From: Channa striata
Lineage: Eukaryota > Chordata > Actinopteri > Anabantiformes > Channidae
Length of the DNA stretch: 64,000 nt
NCBI GenBank assembly: GCA_033026295.1
Contig: CM065175.1
Coordinates: 20,532,837 to 20,596,836 of the forward strand
Direction: 5' to 3'
Numbering within the stretch: the first letter of the stretch is position 1; every line of letters begins with the position of its first letter. This document shows positions 48,796 to 63,400 of the stretch, piece by piece. Made by a program: the position numbers and the translations under genes. The notes beneath the pieces were generated by a model, which worked only from the letters and a program-made list of their open reading frames with translations, was not told the DNA's origin and ran no database searches.

Positions 48796-51700
48796 TCAGT
48801 TTAATGGTTTGCAACATGTAAAGCTAATGGTCAATTAGTTAATAACCGCTGTGAAACAAGCATTTACAATAAGAGGAAAACAGGAAGCCGAAAATAGAAT
48901 GAGCTGCAGAAGAGCACTTCAAGCATCTGTACAGCAGCAGTGCCAACTTCAAAGGCTGATGTATCCAGCACGATTCTCTGCCTGATGGTGCGGAGATCAA
49001 AAGTGAAATCAAAAAAGAAATGAAATCAGTTGCCTGTCAATGATTAGATATGATTAGATAAGATCATTTAAACTGGTTTGGTAATCCTGGGTTGAAAACC
49101 TCTCTCGTGATCCCTTTCTGTCTGCTTAATAGTTTAGGGGAACGTTGGCACTAAGCTAAATGTCCTCACAAAGATGAATTTGGATATATTTACTGTAGCT
49201 AGTTTGACTTCTGATGGGAACGCAAAAACACTATGATGTACACATCTATGGTTACGACAGAGAAAATGAATTAAAACCGAGGCATTTATCATGGTTCAGT
49301 GGCAATTTGGTTTCGTTTGTGCCGTGTATCAGAACTCTATTGGACAACTAACAACTGGCAGCATTACACTACATATGACATTAAAAAAAAGCCGTTAGTC
49401 ACTTTCCACTTCTGAAAAAATATCCTGAAAGCAGAGGTGCTTTGTGGCAGGGAAGGAAAACTAATTTGCTTTTAAGTGTTTGGGCAGAGGAGACAATCTA
49501 AAAACAAACTGCACCGAACAGAGAAGGGTTTTTGATATAACAGATAAAAACTAAGTGCAAAGAGATTGAAAAGAAAACGCCATGCAGTGCTGGGCTGAAA
49601 TCAAAGAGGTAAGGACAGAATAGCTGGAGGAGAGGAGCTGTTTTTTATGGTCTGTACTAAATGTAATTATAGCCACAGCACAGATGTTATTCATAGTTAT
49701 AGACTTGACACACACTGGTCATCGTAGTGTGTTAAGCTGTAATAATTCAACCTGTACCCATCATCATGAATAAATTATGCATGAACATTGTGTTGCAGAA
49801 ATTCGATAAAGATAATGGAGCGCTAAAAGAAAAATGCCATGCTGTACAGAATTCAAGTGCATTTACTGAGCAAATGTAATCTTTATAGTGCAATATGTAA
49901 AAAGCTACTTAGCATTTGTAGACAATTAATTCTAAGAAGTTTAGTTCTTAGAAGCCTGCGTTTATTTGCTTTACACTTTTTTTGGGAGGGGGGGTCTAAT
50001 GACTAGGTAAAAAAAATAAATAAAAATTCTAAATGCCGGTGAGGGCAACAAATGGTATTTAAAAATGAGAATTCCCTTTAATTTCTACAGTAGTAGCACC
50101 ATAGAATTAACACATTAGGAACTCAAAAGAGATTTAATGTTAAGTAAACTTTGCAGCCAAATTAAACAGAAGAAATATATCTATATTATCACCAACATGA
50201 GAAAATAACCGGAATTATTTACTAAAGTTTTATGCAGTGGCTCACCAGAGCACTGAGTGGTTCTCAGACATCTACTACTGAGCGTAGACTGAAAATTACT
50301 GTGTGTCCTGTGTTGCCCACAATTAATCCAATAATTAGAAAATTTACAGTCCAGTTGATATTTGGTCTTGAACAGTAGTTTAACAAACAGCTGAGAGCAT
50401 AAGGACCATTTGCTGGGTGTTTTCCAGGAGCACAAACATTCTGAGAGCTTAGAATAGCTTGTGGTTAAGAAAAGAGCTCATTTTTTAATGCCAAAAAGAA
50501 AAAAATCAGCAGACTTATTAAACATATGTAAACACCATTAATCTATGATACATAATTCAGAGACAATATGAGACTACAATACAATGTGACCTGGGGAGTT
50601 AATCTACACAACATCACGACAAGTTGCTTAGTCAATGAGAGATTTCAGAATAAATTAACATAAGAATTTCCCCTGAGGACTATTTTAATCAGAGTATACT
50701 ATCGTTTTCTGTTCCTGCTTAATGAATCATACGAATTATAGTCATATTATAAATGGCAAGTCTTTGCAGGGCTATTAGTTTGTTTCTTTAGGGGTCTAAT
50801 AGAAGACATGCTTCATTTAGGGCCCCGTAGTGTCCCGCAGCAACACGGAATGAATTGCATTATTTCCAACAGCTGCCATTTTTCCAATGATCTTATCAGA
50901 AGTGCGCTAACATAATTTGGCAGAGAAAGTTATTATTCCAGACCAGCCGTCTCACTCACTCCATAATAGCGTTCATCTTTTTGAGCAGGTCTTTTACTTC
51001 CAGCTCACCGTTCTCCTCACACATTTCCCACACATTCTTTCTTAATTACAGAAGATGGATTCTGTCGGCAGATATATCCCTGGTCAAAATTCATATTCAG
51101 CAAGGGTTTGTCTTTAACGTTCATTTTAATGCTAATGCTTTGTGCCCAATCTGTAAACGATGTTTGGTGAAATGTGCCACTGCCTGAATGCAGTAACACC
51201 TTATTCAATACTTTGATTACATTTTCCGTGCTTCAAAATGTCCTCAGAGATGCACAGGATAGGACAAATATTCCAGCTCCTGGGTTTTTTGTTCGGGTGC
51301 AGATCTGAGAATCTCGTGCTTCATTTGTGGCAGGTGGTTTCCAGGCATCACGCTGCCCTAACGATGCAGCACTTATCACAGAACAACAGATTATATTGAC
51401 ATAAAGAAATGATACATTACTCTAAGACAAAGTCATTAGACATATTCACATTTTAACTGAAAATGCATGTTGCTGGTGTGGAATAAATACAACACAAAAT
51501 TGACAATTACAATCATGTTTTCACCCTGATCCTTATGCACTTTTAAGAATTTTTTAATAATTTATTGTAGGGCCAAAATCGCCTCACTGATGATAAAACT
51601 AACTTAAAATCCTTGGATTGTCTTACTTATGTGCGCCATGCAATTCTGTTTTTGTGCTAAAACTATCAAACCAGTATAATAGCGCCACTGCACTGGGTGC

Positions 51701-54700
51701 TACGGCTGGGCAACAATCAAACAAAATTATAATCATAATATTTTTTCTGATCAGTCAACATCAATGCCCATCATCTTCTTGATTTTTTCCTAAAAGACGC
51801 TGACTAACCTTTTTGAACAAAGGGACTTTAACCATTATTGCTCTAACATCTGCCGAGATAAAAACACAGATGTGTTAATAACATCATATTTGTTGTTGAA
51901 CCATTTTAAAACAACAGATCTTTCTTTTTCAGAATTAACTTCTTTGAATCTTCCGGTGAACAAGTTGTTTCCCCCCATGTTTGCCATTTTGTATTACGAC
52001 CTAAGATGTCCACATTAGAGCATATAAATGCAAACTGTGAATATCACAATGGCAAATTTCTGATTATAGGGAGAAATTATCACAATACACAACAGATGAT
52101 AATATATGGAACAGCTCTACTATCATGTTTCTTCATTGCAAACATTATAAACCGTGTCATTTTTAACTACTGTCATGTCATTTTTAAGTGTTGCCTCACA
52201 TGTTCTGTATTAGTAGAACCACGTCTGTGCTTGTGCAGTGAAGAACTTCAGAAGCCAAAATATATTTTTTCTCTGCCGAATTACATACACATGCTCCTGC
52301 AAATGCAGTTAAAATGTCTTCATTAAGACAGCACTTACCATAAAATGTTTTCCTGTAATATTTCTTCAATACAAAAACATTGTGTGATAGAGCCATAATG
52401 GCTCTGAACGTCAGTGCTTGAGTGTTGAAAACCAGATGACGATACTAAAGAGATGAGATCTTACATACAATAGTTATTTAGAGAAACAAAAACATCAAAG
52501 GGAAAGCAGTGATTTTCGACTTCGTGCAGACAGAAAAGCTTCAAACGTCTCTCACTTTAAGAAAGAAATGTACAAACACTGTCTCTCTCCGTACCGCGCT
52601 GTTAGGTGTCCTGACGTTAGGGTCAGGAAGTTGGCGTAACAATAAAACCAAAATGAAAATGAATTGCATATTGAGGACACCAACATTCCTAAAATAATAA
52701 ATGAAAGAAACTAACCTGCGCCTCCCATTACAACATGTATTACAGAGCTTTTGGACAGTCATTGCCTTTGCAGACTTTGTTGCACTACGACATTGTTGGT
52801 CTGGGCTATATGACAGTTCTATGTCGATAATGACATTTATCATGAAGGAGATTTTTTTTTTTATTTAGATGCAAATTTTCAATTAACAATGTTACAAAAA
52901 TATATAGCATGGTTTTTTGAATCTTATTTCAATATTAGCTCCACATACTCATCTCGAGTACGTGGAAGTGGAGTTAGTCTGTTGACGGCACAATAGCAAA
53001 CAGCCTGCAGGCTCTGCCTCATTATTTTTCTCCAAATGAGAAATATTCACATTTCCAGCTGAAATTCATTCATATTTTTGAAAGTGCTAAAAGACCCAGC
53101 CATCGGTAAAGTGTCATCTGAGAGAAGCAATAATAACAGCTGGCATGGAGTGATTCGCAAAGGAAAATCATGCAATGAGCAACATTTCACCTTACTATGA
53201 AAGTTGTAACTCTATATCTGTTACAGCTGTTTTGCAAGCCAACGCAAAAGAAAATGTAAAAAAACAAAAACAGAATCTTCATATTACTACCAAATAGCAA
53301 ACTCCTCTCCTCTGTCTTGTTTGTGGATCAAAGCAGCCACTTGCAACACAAATGCAAGGTCGTGGTGGTCTGATTACTTTAATAATACATGAGAAATCTA
53401 ATGAAGATATTCAGAAAGTGGCACGTCACCCATCTGTGCAGCACTGAGAGTTGATTAAAGTTTGCCTGTTTGGCATTTGAATAATAACCAAACACTGGTG
53501 AGAAATGACAACCATTAACCTTTCATCCAGCCCCTCTTATTTGAAAGCACAATGTATTAGGACATTTCAATTCCTGATTCCTATTTTCCACTACATTACC
53601 CCTCCAGAAAAGAACGGAACAGCGTTTCCGTCAAGGCCTATGACAGGTATTATACAGGGCTTTTAGATATGAGTTGAAAGAGCTGTTTTTTTTTCTTACA
53701 GTACAGACACAGATCGATCCGCTTTTTAATTCTGTGTGTGATTGCATCCATGCAATTACTTGCACCAAACGACTTTCATAAAACTAGCAACCCTCTATAT
53801 CCTTGCTTTGCTATGGTCTTTTACTCACATCCTGTCTGAGGTCAGTGTCTCGACAAACCTAGTAAAAAGGAGCTTGCTGCCTGGAGAATCATCCATGTTT
53901 ATGTCTGCAAGCAGCTAATATTAGCTTAAAGCCCCTGTTCAACAAAAAGCTTCACATTCAAGAGGTTTGAGGTCGTGTTTGTCCACCCACAATTTACATT
54001 TCACAATAATCTACTTATCACATCTCCTTTCCTAAAAACTAATTAATGGTGATATTTCCACTGTGTATTACATATCATTTTCTCGTTTGCGTTTCTTTCT
54101 CTAAGCCAAGGAAACCAGTAGCCAACTGAGCCAGAATTTTTTGCTCTGTTGACAAGAGGGTTGACAATCTAGATCATACAATGTTAGAAAATGTTTCATA
54201 TTATGCTCTATTGTTTTCGTTTTGTCGCAAATCACAGTATGAGCCAGTATGACTTTTTTTTTCCCCACAACACGGTAGCAACGCAAACACGCATGGAGAA
54301 GAGCGAAGGTGAATGAAGTTTGTGATTTGAATGATTTCTTTACCTACTTGAGCAAATAGAACAGCATTAAACATTCTTCTGCGGAAATGTTACAGTGTTG
54401 CAGGAATTATGCTCATCTATGAAAACATAGTGCAAACAATGTTTTTTTTTTTGACAGACTGATCCCACTCCCACCTACTACAGAAACAGTACACAAATTA
54501 TATTGCGATCGGAGCCACAAACGTACACTGTACATTTTGTGAGACGGTTAACTGGAAACGTGTGTAAAGGCTCCAAGAATAAGTACAAGAATAAGTAAAA
54601 GTAAATAAATTTTTTTTGGGAAGATAATTGAAATTGTAAAACAAATGCAATGCCTATTTAGTAATTTCACTGATTACAAGACAAACATTCTATTGTTCTA

Positions 54701-57700
54701 TTTCTAGAGTCATATTATAATCTGATCTGGATTTATAATTAACTATATCAGCATATACATTTGTCATCATATCACACAGCCCTAACTACACACTGCTAGG
54801 AGAACAGCTAAAAACAAACTTTGTACGTTCTTTGCAGAGGTAACCATTTGCACCAGCTAGTATTTCTACAAGCTGAGAATCTTTGATTAATAAATAAATA
54901 CTTTGCATGCTTCACAGCAATGAGGTGGCAAAATAGGGTGTCTGCTTGTCCTGCTGTGCCTTCAAACGTCTGTTTTCAAAGGGTGGTCCTTTGTGTGTTT
55001 CTGGCACAAGTTTCAACTTCCACTTCGTCGATAAAACGTGCGAAAAAGTTGAGAGATTTATTCTTTTCTTCAGGAAGTGGTATTGTAGCTTGTTAGAAGA
55101 GACTTGGGGAAAAAAAAAAGCCTTTTTGTCAAGTTTCAAAACACAGAATATTCTTTATGCCCAATTTCTTCAGCGATGAGCAATACATGCCTGCAATTAA
55201 ATTGAGATTTAAACCAACAAAGATGAGTTTTTAAAAGGCAAAGCAAAGCCAGACATCTTGAAAAGTTTTTTTCTAAATCAATACTCACTCTTTAAAAGTT
55301 TTAACTCTAATTTGTGATGACGTTATACCAAAAAGGTTGATGGGAGTAGAAGACGCATGCTGCTTTTGTTGGAACTCTTTGCACCCGTCCCTTTGTTTAC
55401 TCTGATACATTATTTAAGATACAGTCCAGCTTTGGCAGACAGTAGCAACAATAAGTACATAAAGTCACCTAGGAGTAAATATTTGTCTTAATTATCCCGA
55501 GGAGAGCATCAGTATTTATTAACTGGAGTGCCTTTGCTGGTCGGGACTGTACGAAGGAAGATTTGTCAGGCGAGGAGCAGAATTTTGAGAATGTGGCTGG
55601 TGACTGTAAAAGTATCTGTATGGAAAAAAGACAAAAAATTAAATAAAATGACAGATTTATATGATTTTAAAATAACCATGTGGAAATGTAAACTGTCAAA
55701 GTTCAGCAATTTTAAAAAAGAAAGAAAGGGAAACAAATCTGTCAGGTTTGGTGCTAATGTTCAACATATGGTCCACACGAACAAAGACAATCAGCACCAA
55801 AACACCTGCATAAACTACCATCTGTGGGATATTTCTTTCTGCGTCGAAGAAAATAAATCCTTTAATGATCTCATTTGGAAATATCTGTTTGAAATTTTAG
55901 AACCGCATATACATTTCTAAAACTCTGAAACTATATTTTATGTATTTCACATCTTTACAGACTTTTCTATTTTATTTAAGTCACAAAATTCGAGATGTAG
56001 AATTTAAGGCTCTCTACCCAAAAACTACAATCATCTTTATATTATCGTTCAAGGAAATACAAATTATTTTATATGAGCAATGTGTGGAGTTTTTACAAGG
56101 GGAGGTAACACAAAGCCTTAGTTTATATTATAGACAAGCTAACAAATTTTAAATAATTTTAACAAAGTTTTACATGCATTTAACTTGTTTTGACGCTAAA
56201 CAGTATTTCAACCTCAAGTAGAGAAAATGTTAAAGCGTTGCGATCAAACAAGCTTTAAAACTAACTGCCGAACATTTTTAGCAGGGTGAACGGTGAAACT
56301 GGCATAACCCATAATTCAAAGGAAACACATTTATAATCAGTCCAAGGGGAAAAGACAAACAAAAACATGGTGAGGTTTATGGGTGATAGCTCAGTTATTA
56401 CTGACATCATCCCGAGTATAATCAGTTGACCTTCATAGTGTTTATAATGTGCATCTAAACAATGACGACACATTGTTGTTAGATTGAATGTTTTCCAACA
56501 ATGATGAAAATATGTGAAGGCAGTCAGTCATTTGAATAAATTAGAAAACTGAGGGTGAGCTACTGTAACTTTGAGTAATTAGGCCCTGTGGAGTCAGTGG
56601 GGACTAATTACCTGTGTCCAGTCTTGTCTTTAATCCGACCCGCTTGATTTGCTGTTTTACTTTACAATGGTACAAAGGCACCGATGCAGGTAGACATGCA
56701 AATCTTTTGAATTTTGTGCAGACAATGTCGTGGATATGAACAAATCGACATTTTTAACAAGTAGGCTTCACCGGTGGACTAAACACAACGCTCAACGCAT
56801 CTCACTATCCACTAGACAGTGTGCTGATGAAAAAGAGTGTGGAGAGCTCAGACTGGGGCTGTGGGTTACAGAGAGCTGCAGCTGCAGCTGAACTCCTGGT
56901 ACAAAAGAAGCACAAGCCCCAAGATTTCCCCCTTGTGAAGTGAGTGCTCACATGATGGGGAAAACCCCAGCAGGGCTGCTGGATGTCTGCTTTGGCCCCC
57001 GTAAGGTGTATGCATATCTCTGCAGGCATGCAAAGCTCTAACGCTGGCATCGTAGGCTGCAGACCCTACCAAAGCGCAGCACTGTATCAGGCAGCAGGAA
57101 GCATCAAGCCACAACGTTCCGTCAGTGTCTTTTCATATTCGAATCCCTGATGTAAGCATAATTTCTGTGTTTCGTCTATTAATACATTTAAAATATGTAA
57201 ATGAAATGCAATTAAATATTTCTGGGTTAAAAAAAACAGGTAAAATAGATTATGACGGAATGTTTACGACACCAGACAGCAAACAAAAACTTATATAACC
57301 TGTGCCAAGCACCTGCATTTTATTTTGTTTCTAAAGAAGTTCAGAGAATATAAGAGTATCTAGCCTGGCCAGCATGAAATGACAGAGGACTTAAGTCATG
57401 GCGGATTTGATTTGAAGTTTGAATCCCCTTGGATGCTCATGTTACTCAATGACTGCAGCAGGTGGTGGGCGGAACAATAGTGGTTCATCAGAACAAGGTT
57501 TCAGGGAGTTTCGTTCAGAGTTTTTTAAGTGGCCAAAACGTTCTCATTGTAGCTTTAATTTGCAATGCACCAGGGAATAAAACACATTATTAAATTTGTA
57601 GCATTCCTTCACTGTAGATGGAACAAAAAGCCGATTCCGTATAATGTCAGGACATCAATTCTAGCATCTATAAGACTGGTAAGTGAATATGTTTTTTTTA

Positions 57701-58007
57701 TAAACTGAATGAATAGTTCTAACTTTTGTATGATGTTTCTTTGCAGATACTACACAAGTTCAGTGTATTAGAAACAATGACACTTCATTTGTGAAAACGG
57801 GTCAAGAAACGAGATTCCTTCCTTATATTTTGGCTCACAGTAGAAAGTCTTTGTTCCCTTGGGTCCGTGCTGATTTTGGGTCTGTATTCCCCTCTGATTC
57901 GTTCATATATGCCTTTGGCAATGTCTGATAACACTCCCATTGTTTGATAGCATTGGGACACACAAATGCACAGTCGTATACAAGAACACAGCGATGCACC
58001 ACGCACA

Positions 58008-58048
<41 letters not shown>

Positions 58049-59690
58049 TACTGCTGTTGGAGGGGGACAAGTGTCAGCTGGAGGCATGGAAAGATAGGCC
58101 GCCCCCGCTACACAGTTAATCTTAATGAAAAACGAGTCTGCCTCCAGACTGGGTACTTTGGCTGACATCCACTGGTGTATTTTCTCTTTGTATTTTTTTT
58201 TACATTTATATATATTTTATAAAGCATCATGGAGCTTGAAATTTAATTAATGTTAGGTTGTTAAGAATATTACTCTGCTTTATCATTTGCTCACTATTAT
58301 GAGGTCTACAGCGTCTGCATAATGAATTATGTGCAAGTACTCAAAAATTATCAATGAATCGCGCAATAATATTTGATTAATCAGTGAATCAATGATAAAA
58401 TAACAAAATTAATAGAGGCCAAACTGTGGTCAACCACAGGTATTAAATTTCCGGTGATGTGAATCCAAGAATAGCATCACATTTTAAAAGGTGTTGTCAG
58501 CTAAAGATTGCATGAAATGTCTAGCGATTATAACAAAAATTGTCCTACTTAATTTGTGTTGATTGTCTGATTCATTATTTCAGTGCTATACAGTACTTGT
58601 TCTATTATAAACAATTATACCAGAGTACAATACATCTTGCAGAAAACTGTGTGGGTTTTTTTTTTATTTAAATCATCTTCAATTTTGATGGTGTGAGGGT
58701 TTGAGGATTTAATTGCTATGAATATTAATGTGGATTACTGGTTGCAGCTTTGTTTAAAAGCAGATGTTGTGGCTGTTGTTCTTCGATAAAGAAAAGATTT
58801 AATGAAGAAAAATATTTGGTGTTATGAGGAAAAATGAAGGAAAAAACAAAAAGGCAATTACTAAAACCTCCAGCTTGTAGTACGACTGGGTTCTACACAG
58901 CATATAAATAAGCTTGTGTCCAACTCCACGCACTAAAGTTTTAGTCTCATGTTTTAGTCGTAATCATGGTTGTTTTTTTTCCCTAAAAACTCAGTGGAAC
59001 GCTAGGAACGCACGAAAAGCAATGTGCATTTTGCATGATATACACTACATTATTTCATACAAGTTTCCATAAAACCTTTACTTGATCATTGGATGTGCTT
59101 CTTTTTGTTTTTTAGCTATCTGAACATGTCATTTTGCAAAAGCGAGGATCTTTAACACGCATATCCAGACACACGGGTCAGCCACTAGCTCTCCCCTGAC
59201 CCTACCTAACCGTCATCACTCGCTCGTTTGCGTCTGTGGCGTTCAGGGGCCATACAGAGCGTACACCATTTGCAATTTGAAGTGCTAAGAGCTGAATGCT
59301 GCCTAATCAGTTGCACGAGCTCCAAGTTTCCTATGCCAACACCAAAACCCATGAACATCCTGTAACTTGCAAGTATCTCAACGAAATCTGATTTTCTAGG
59401 GTTAATGAACGGGAACGTTGATTTTAATCTGTGCATAAAAAACTTTGCAACCAATCATGGAACTCTAGCTCATCCTCTTATGCTTGAAATGTCAAATGTA
59501 AAACAAAATGTTAAACATTTCTTAACAAAACATTTAATTTTGTTAACTGTAGAAAGTTATGGTAAAAATAATAACAGTTAATACTTGCATTGACCTTGAT
59601 GAACCCTCTATGTCATTAACCTTAGAATGTAAAATCAGGTGTCTACTCTCAAAAAACAAGACTGTCAACACTAAATGCTTGATGAGTGGA
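48796..59690. other. intergenic sequence without recognised gene
   Basis: Mostly AT-rich sequence. It includes the CA microsatellite at 58010-58045, an inverted pair of TAATTA-containing motifs at 56575-56611, and a less AT-rich block at about 50800-51000. The longest open frame (about 55528-55920, + strand) lacks an ATG at its start, is Lys/Asn-rich and resembles nothing I know, so I do not call it. Confidence 0.55.
58010..58045 (+). repeat. (CA)n microsatellite, 18 units
   Basis: Uninterrupted AC/CA repeat. It creates Cys-Val or Thr-His open frames on both strands, which I do not treat as genes. Confidence 0.97.
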
Positions 59691-59699
59691 ACCACGTGT

Positions 59700-60460
59700 T
59701 AATTTGTGTGTTAATCAAGAAAACAGCTTTCCAGAGACCTCAAAATGAAACACTTAAACTTTCATGAAGCTGGAAGGGGGCTATAGCGTTTAGATATATC
59801 AGTTCTAACTGCGAAGACCGTATTCCAGAAATGGAAGTAACACGGACACACTAAGACTCGTCAAAGAAGACGACCAAGAAAAACAAGTGAAAAAGGTGCT
59901 AGGAAAGTTGCTCAAGAGCTATTCCAGTATTCAAAATAAACTGCAGGGGACCTGACAAAGTCATCATAGTCTACACAAGCCTGGATTGTTTGAGAGAAAA
60001 GCCATTGCTTGATTCTAAACGTAAGACAGCATTCTTGGAGTATTCCAAACCATATAAGTTTTGTGAATTGTGAACAAGTTTTGTTGAAGTTTTGATGAGA
60101 CTAAATTTAAATTATTTGCTCCTAATTTGCACAGGTATGTGAGGGCAGAAAAAAAAAACTACCTGTGAGGAGAAGAAGACGATTCCCACAGTCAAACATG
60201 GTGGAGGCTGGTAGATGTTGTAGAGGTGTATGTCCACATCAGGCACTGGATATCTGTGCAAAGTAAAAGGAAGCGTGCATGAAACTCAGTGTAAGTACAT
60301 TTTAAAGCAAAGCCTCATATCGTCAGTCAAGCCAAGAATGAAGTCGACTCTTCAACAATCAAAAGCACAAAGTAGGTCATCGCAGGAATGCTTCAAAAAG
60401 AATAAAGCGAATGTTTTAGCAGTTTAAAAGAATACGGAAAAACACTGGAAATTGGTTTTA
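59700..60460 (+). pseudogene. decayed Tc1/mariner transposase
   Basis: Remnants of a Tc1-type transposase in + orientation, broken by stops and frameshifts. In order: a helix-turn-helix remnant reading TVFQKWK and then RRRPRKTSEKG around 59816-59895 (the GRPRK linker in intact family members); IPTVKHGGGW at about 60182-60211, matching the catalytic-core PTVKHGGGS motif; then GSVHETQCKYILKQSL and, near 60390-60412, FKKNKANV, matching the C-terminal core. The catalytic DD and E residues cannot be assigned with confidence. No terminal inverted repeats were found, so the element is old and immobile. Confidence 0.75.
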
Positions 60461-63400
60461 ATCGTTTTGTCGTTTCAAACAAAGGGGATGCAAAGTTTGG
60501 GGATGAAGAAGGGGATGCTCGTAGTTCCTGTGACGCACGAACCTGCGTTGCACAGTCATTACTATAATATCTGCCACATCTACTGTTTATGTAGACTAGT
60601 GTATAAGATTCTTTGGAAGTCGGACACCCAAGATGACATTGTGAGCACTTGGCAGCTCAGGTTAACAACCGGAAGTCAGTCATCAATTCTGTGCTACTTC
60701 AAACAAGAAGAAATAGTAAAACTGTAATGATAATAACTGTAACTGTATGATAATCTGGACAAAATTCATCCCAGATAAACCCACAAAACAATATACTCAA
60801 AAAAATAAACTAAAAAAACAGATCAACAACAGCAGCTATTTAGCAGTATGTCCAAAGACCAACACGCTCTGCACTGGTTCCTACTTTTACTGTAAACAAG
60901 TGCCAGGAGCTGAGTCCTGACCTCTTGTGCCTGTCAGATGTTCAACTTGCTGCTGTGACTTCCAATTTGCGCATCTCATTGTTACAACGGGAGGCGGGAG
61001 GGAGGGGGGAGATTACAGGCCTTGTCATGACTTCGTGCAGACAGGCATGGAACTCAAAGTGTCGTTTCCCCTAGGGAAGCTCCTCTGGCAGCGTTTCTTT
61101 TCCGGGGTTCTTGGCATGACGTTGCGCATTGAGTATCTACAGTACAGTACATAAGTGAATAGGGTGTTTGACACTGGCCCTGAATAGCCAAGGGCTCGGA
61201 CACTTAATTAGGTCTTTACAGATCTTTTCATTATTCATTCATGTTAAAGATTACAGACTTCTGACTGAGGGAACACAAGCTCTGTCAGACGAGGTCCCTT
61301 TGTGATTTGTGAGCTGTCCGGAGAAATGCAACACTTTGTGTCACTTTGTGCATTACATTCAAAATGTATTTGTCAAAACTGCATTTTTTAATTTTTTGAA
61401 GACCCTTCTCATTTGTTTTGACAAAAACACTTGGAAGGGAACTTGATTAATCAGCTGAGAGAAGAGCTACACATTTCAGCATTTCCTGACAGGTAAAAGG
61501 ACAGGATAAGGGTTTACTACCTTTCACTTACAAAGTTAAAGGTAAAAAAAAAAGGCATCATTAATACTGTTGTGTTTTAATTCAGTGTTAATATCATCAA
61601 ACAGTCCAGTTTATGACTCCTGTTTGCCTTATTTAAGGGTTTTTCTAAATTAAACCAACACAAAAAGAGTGAAATGTTCTCTATTTTAATCTATTGTCCT
61701 GAATCCCTCCGACTCAATAGTTTGGATTGGCGTTGTGTTTCCTGGCTTAGCTTTCCACATTTATTTGACTTTAGGGTCTTTAGAGATGCCCACATTATAG
61801 AAAATACGCAAACACATCACAACACTACATATTGTCAATGTCAACAACGTGACAAAATTTGTAAGTGATGAATTATCACAAATTATGGCACAGCCCTATA
61901 GCCCAAGAATCTTTTCTTACCCAAAAGCTAAATAATTCCAGGTACTGTATGTGAAGTGCAATTATTAAAGGAAAATGTAATTTATAATATGCAGGAAACA
62001 ACAGTTTGATCAATATGAACATTTACCTATTTGGCAAATATGTTAACTAAATAGGTTTCTCTCTAACATTTGTCCCCAAAAGATTTGTTACTTTGGAACT
62101 ATGGTTGAGGTCTTACTCCAAGTATAAAATTAACCGTACAAGTTATACATCCAGTTTTCTTCATCCAATGTTGAAACAACTTTTTCAAACCAAGATCGAG
62201 ACTAGTAAGTGTTGAAGGAAAAAAATGAACAACATTATTGCCTTGAGGAACGTTGGTGCTCATAGAACAAAAGCTCGGAGCGGGATTCTGTTACAGACTT
62301 TATTGAAATGCTGTGAAGCAGAACAGAAAGAAGGAATGATGCATGTGAATCGAGGCTGCTGCCTGAAAGGAAACTATTCCAACTATAGAAGTAAGTGTCA
62401 AGCCCATGTTCTGACTTAGTGAGCTGTTGGTCTTCCTGAGAACTTGATGAAACCTCAGACAGGGATGGTTCCTAATTTCCTTTGTGTTATCATATATGTA
62501 AAAAAAAAATTATAATAAATAAATAAATAATCAATGATAAAATGCAAGTTATGCTACCCATAACTTATGAAGTGTATTTCCTACAATAGTTCGGTGGTCT
62601 ACAGCTTTATAGGTATTTATGTGTGTGGCCCATGGGGAGATTATTTGCAGAGACTAGATGCATGTGACGTTTAATATAAAGATTGGTGACATTAGGTCTG
62701 ATGATATGATTTTGAGTTCTTAAAGTCAGCACATAAACCAAAAAATATTCTGTTTTTGCAGTGTTTGGTTAGAGTTTGGTAAATCAGACTAACCATTGAA
62801 AGTTTTAAACACAAATGTGTTAAACTTATTTTTATTGTAATTCAGTTATTTTAATAAGCAATACTTATGAAAATAGCAGTTATACATATTCTTTCAGAAA
62901 AAAAAACTCTAGGGGAAATACTGTCATGGTAACTGCTTGCACCTGGTCTCCAGATGTTGAGTCTGTCAGTTTTTCTAATTGGATGTTATCTGTTTGAAAA
63001 AAAAACATTTTTTGGTAGTGTTTCTATGAGGCTGTGTTGACAAGGTATTTTAAATTTTATGCAATTATTGCACAAAAATTCCCTCTATCAAAACAGCCCT
63101 CAAACACTCAGGAGTGAGAAAAGCTCTGAAGCAAACCACCTTTCAAATCATCAAACATCCTCTATTGGTCTAGAGCCTCAGTCACACACTCACATGTTTG
63201 TGCAATGTGTGTGTGTGAGTGCGCAGTGAAAGTTGCAGGTCCAGAGCAATTACGTGCCACAGACAAGTCTTTTGTTAGACTGCGACAAACCAATTACTAG
63301 AATCTATGGCAGCCAAGTGACCCATCACTTTACTTAATCAGGCTCTTTAGCATACAAGTAACAAATAGGGGAATTTGAAATATGTCATGTTTCTTATCTA

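Noticed and set aside
55528..55920. Open frame of 130 codons
   Set aside because: It starts at GTG, is Lys/Asn-rich as expected from AT-rich DNA, and shows no domain.
57785..58168. Minus-strand open frame through the CA microsatellite
   Set aside because: The core is Cys-Val from the repeat and the flanks are unremarkable.
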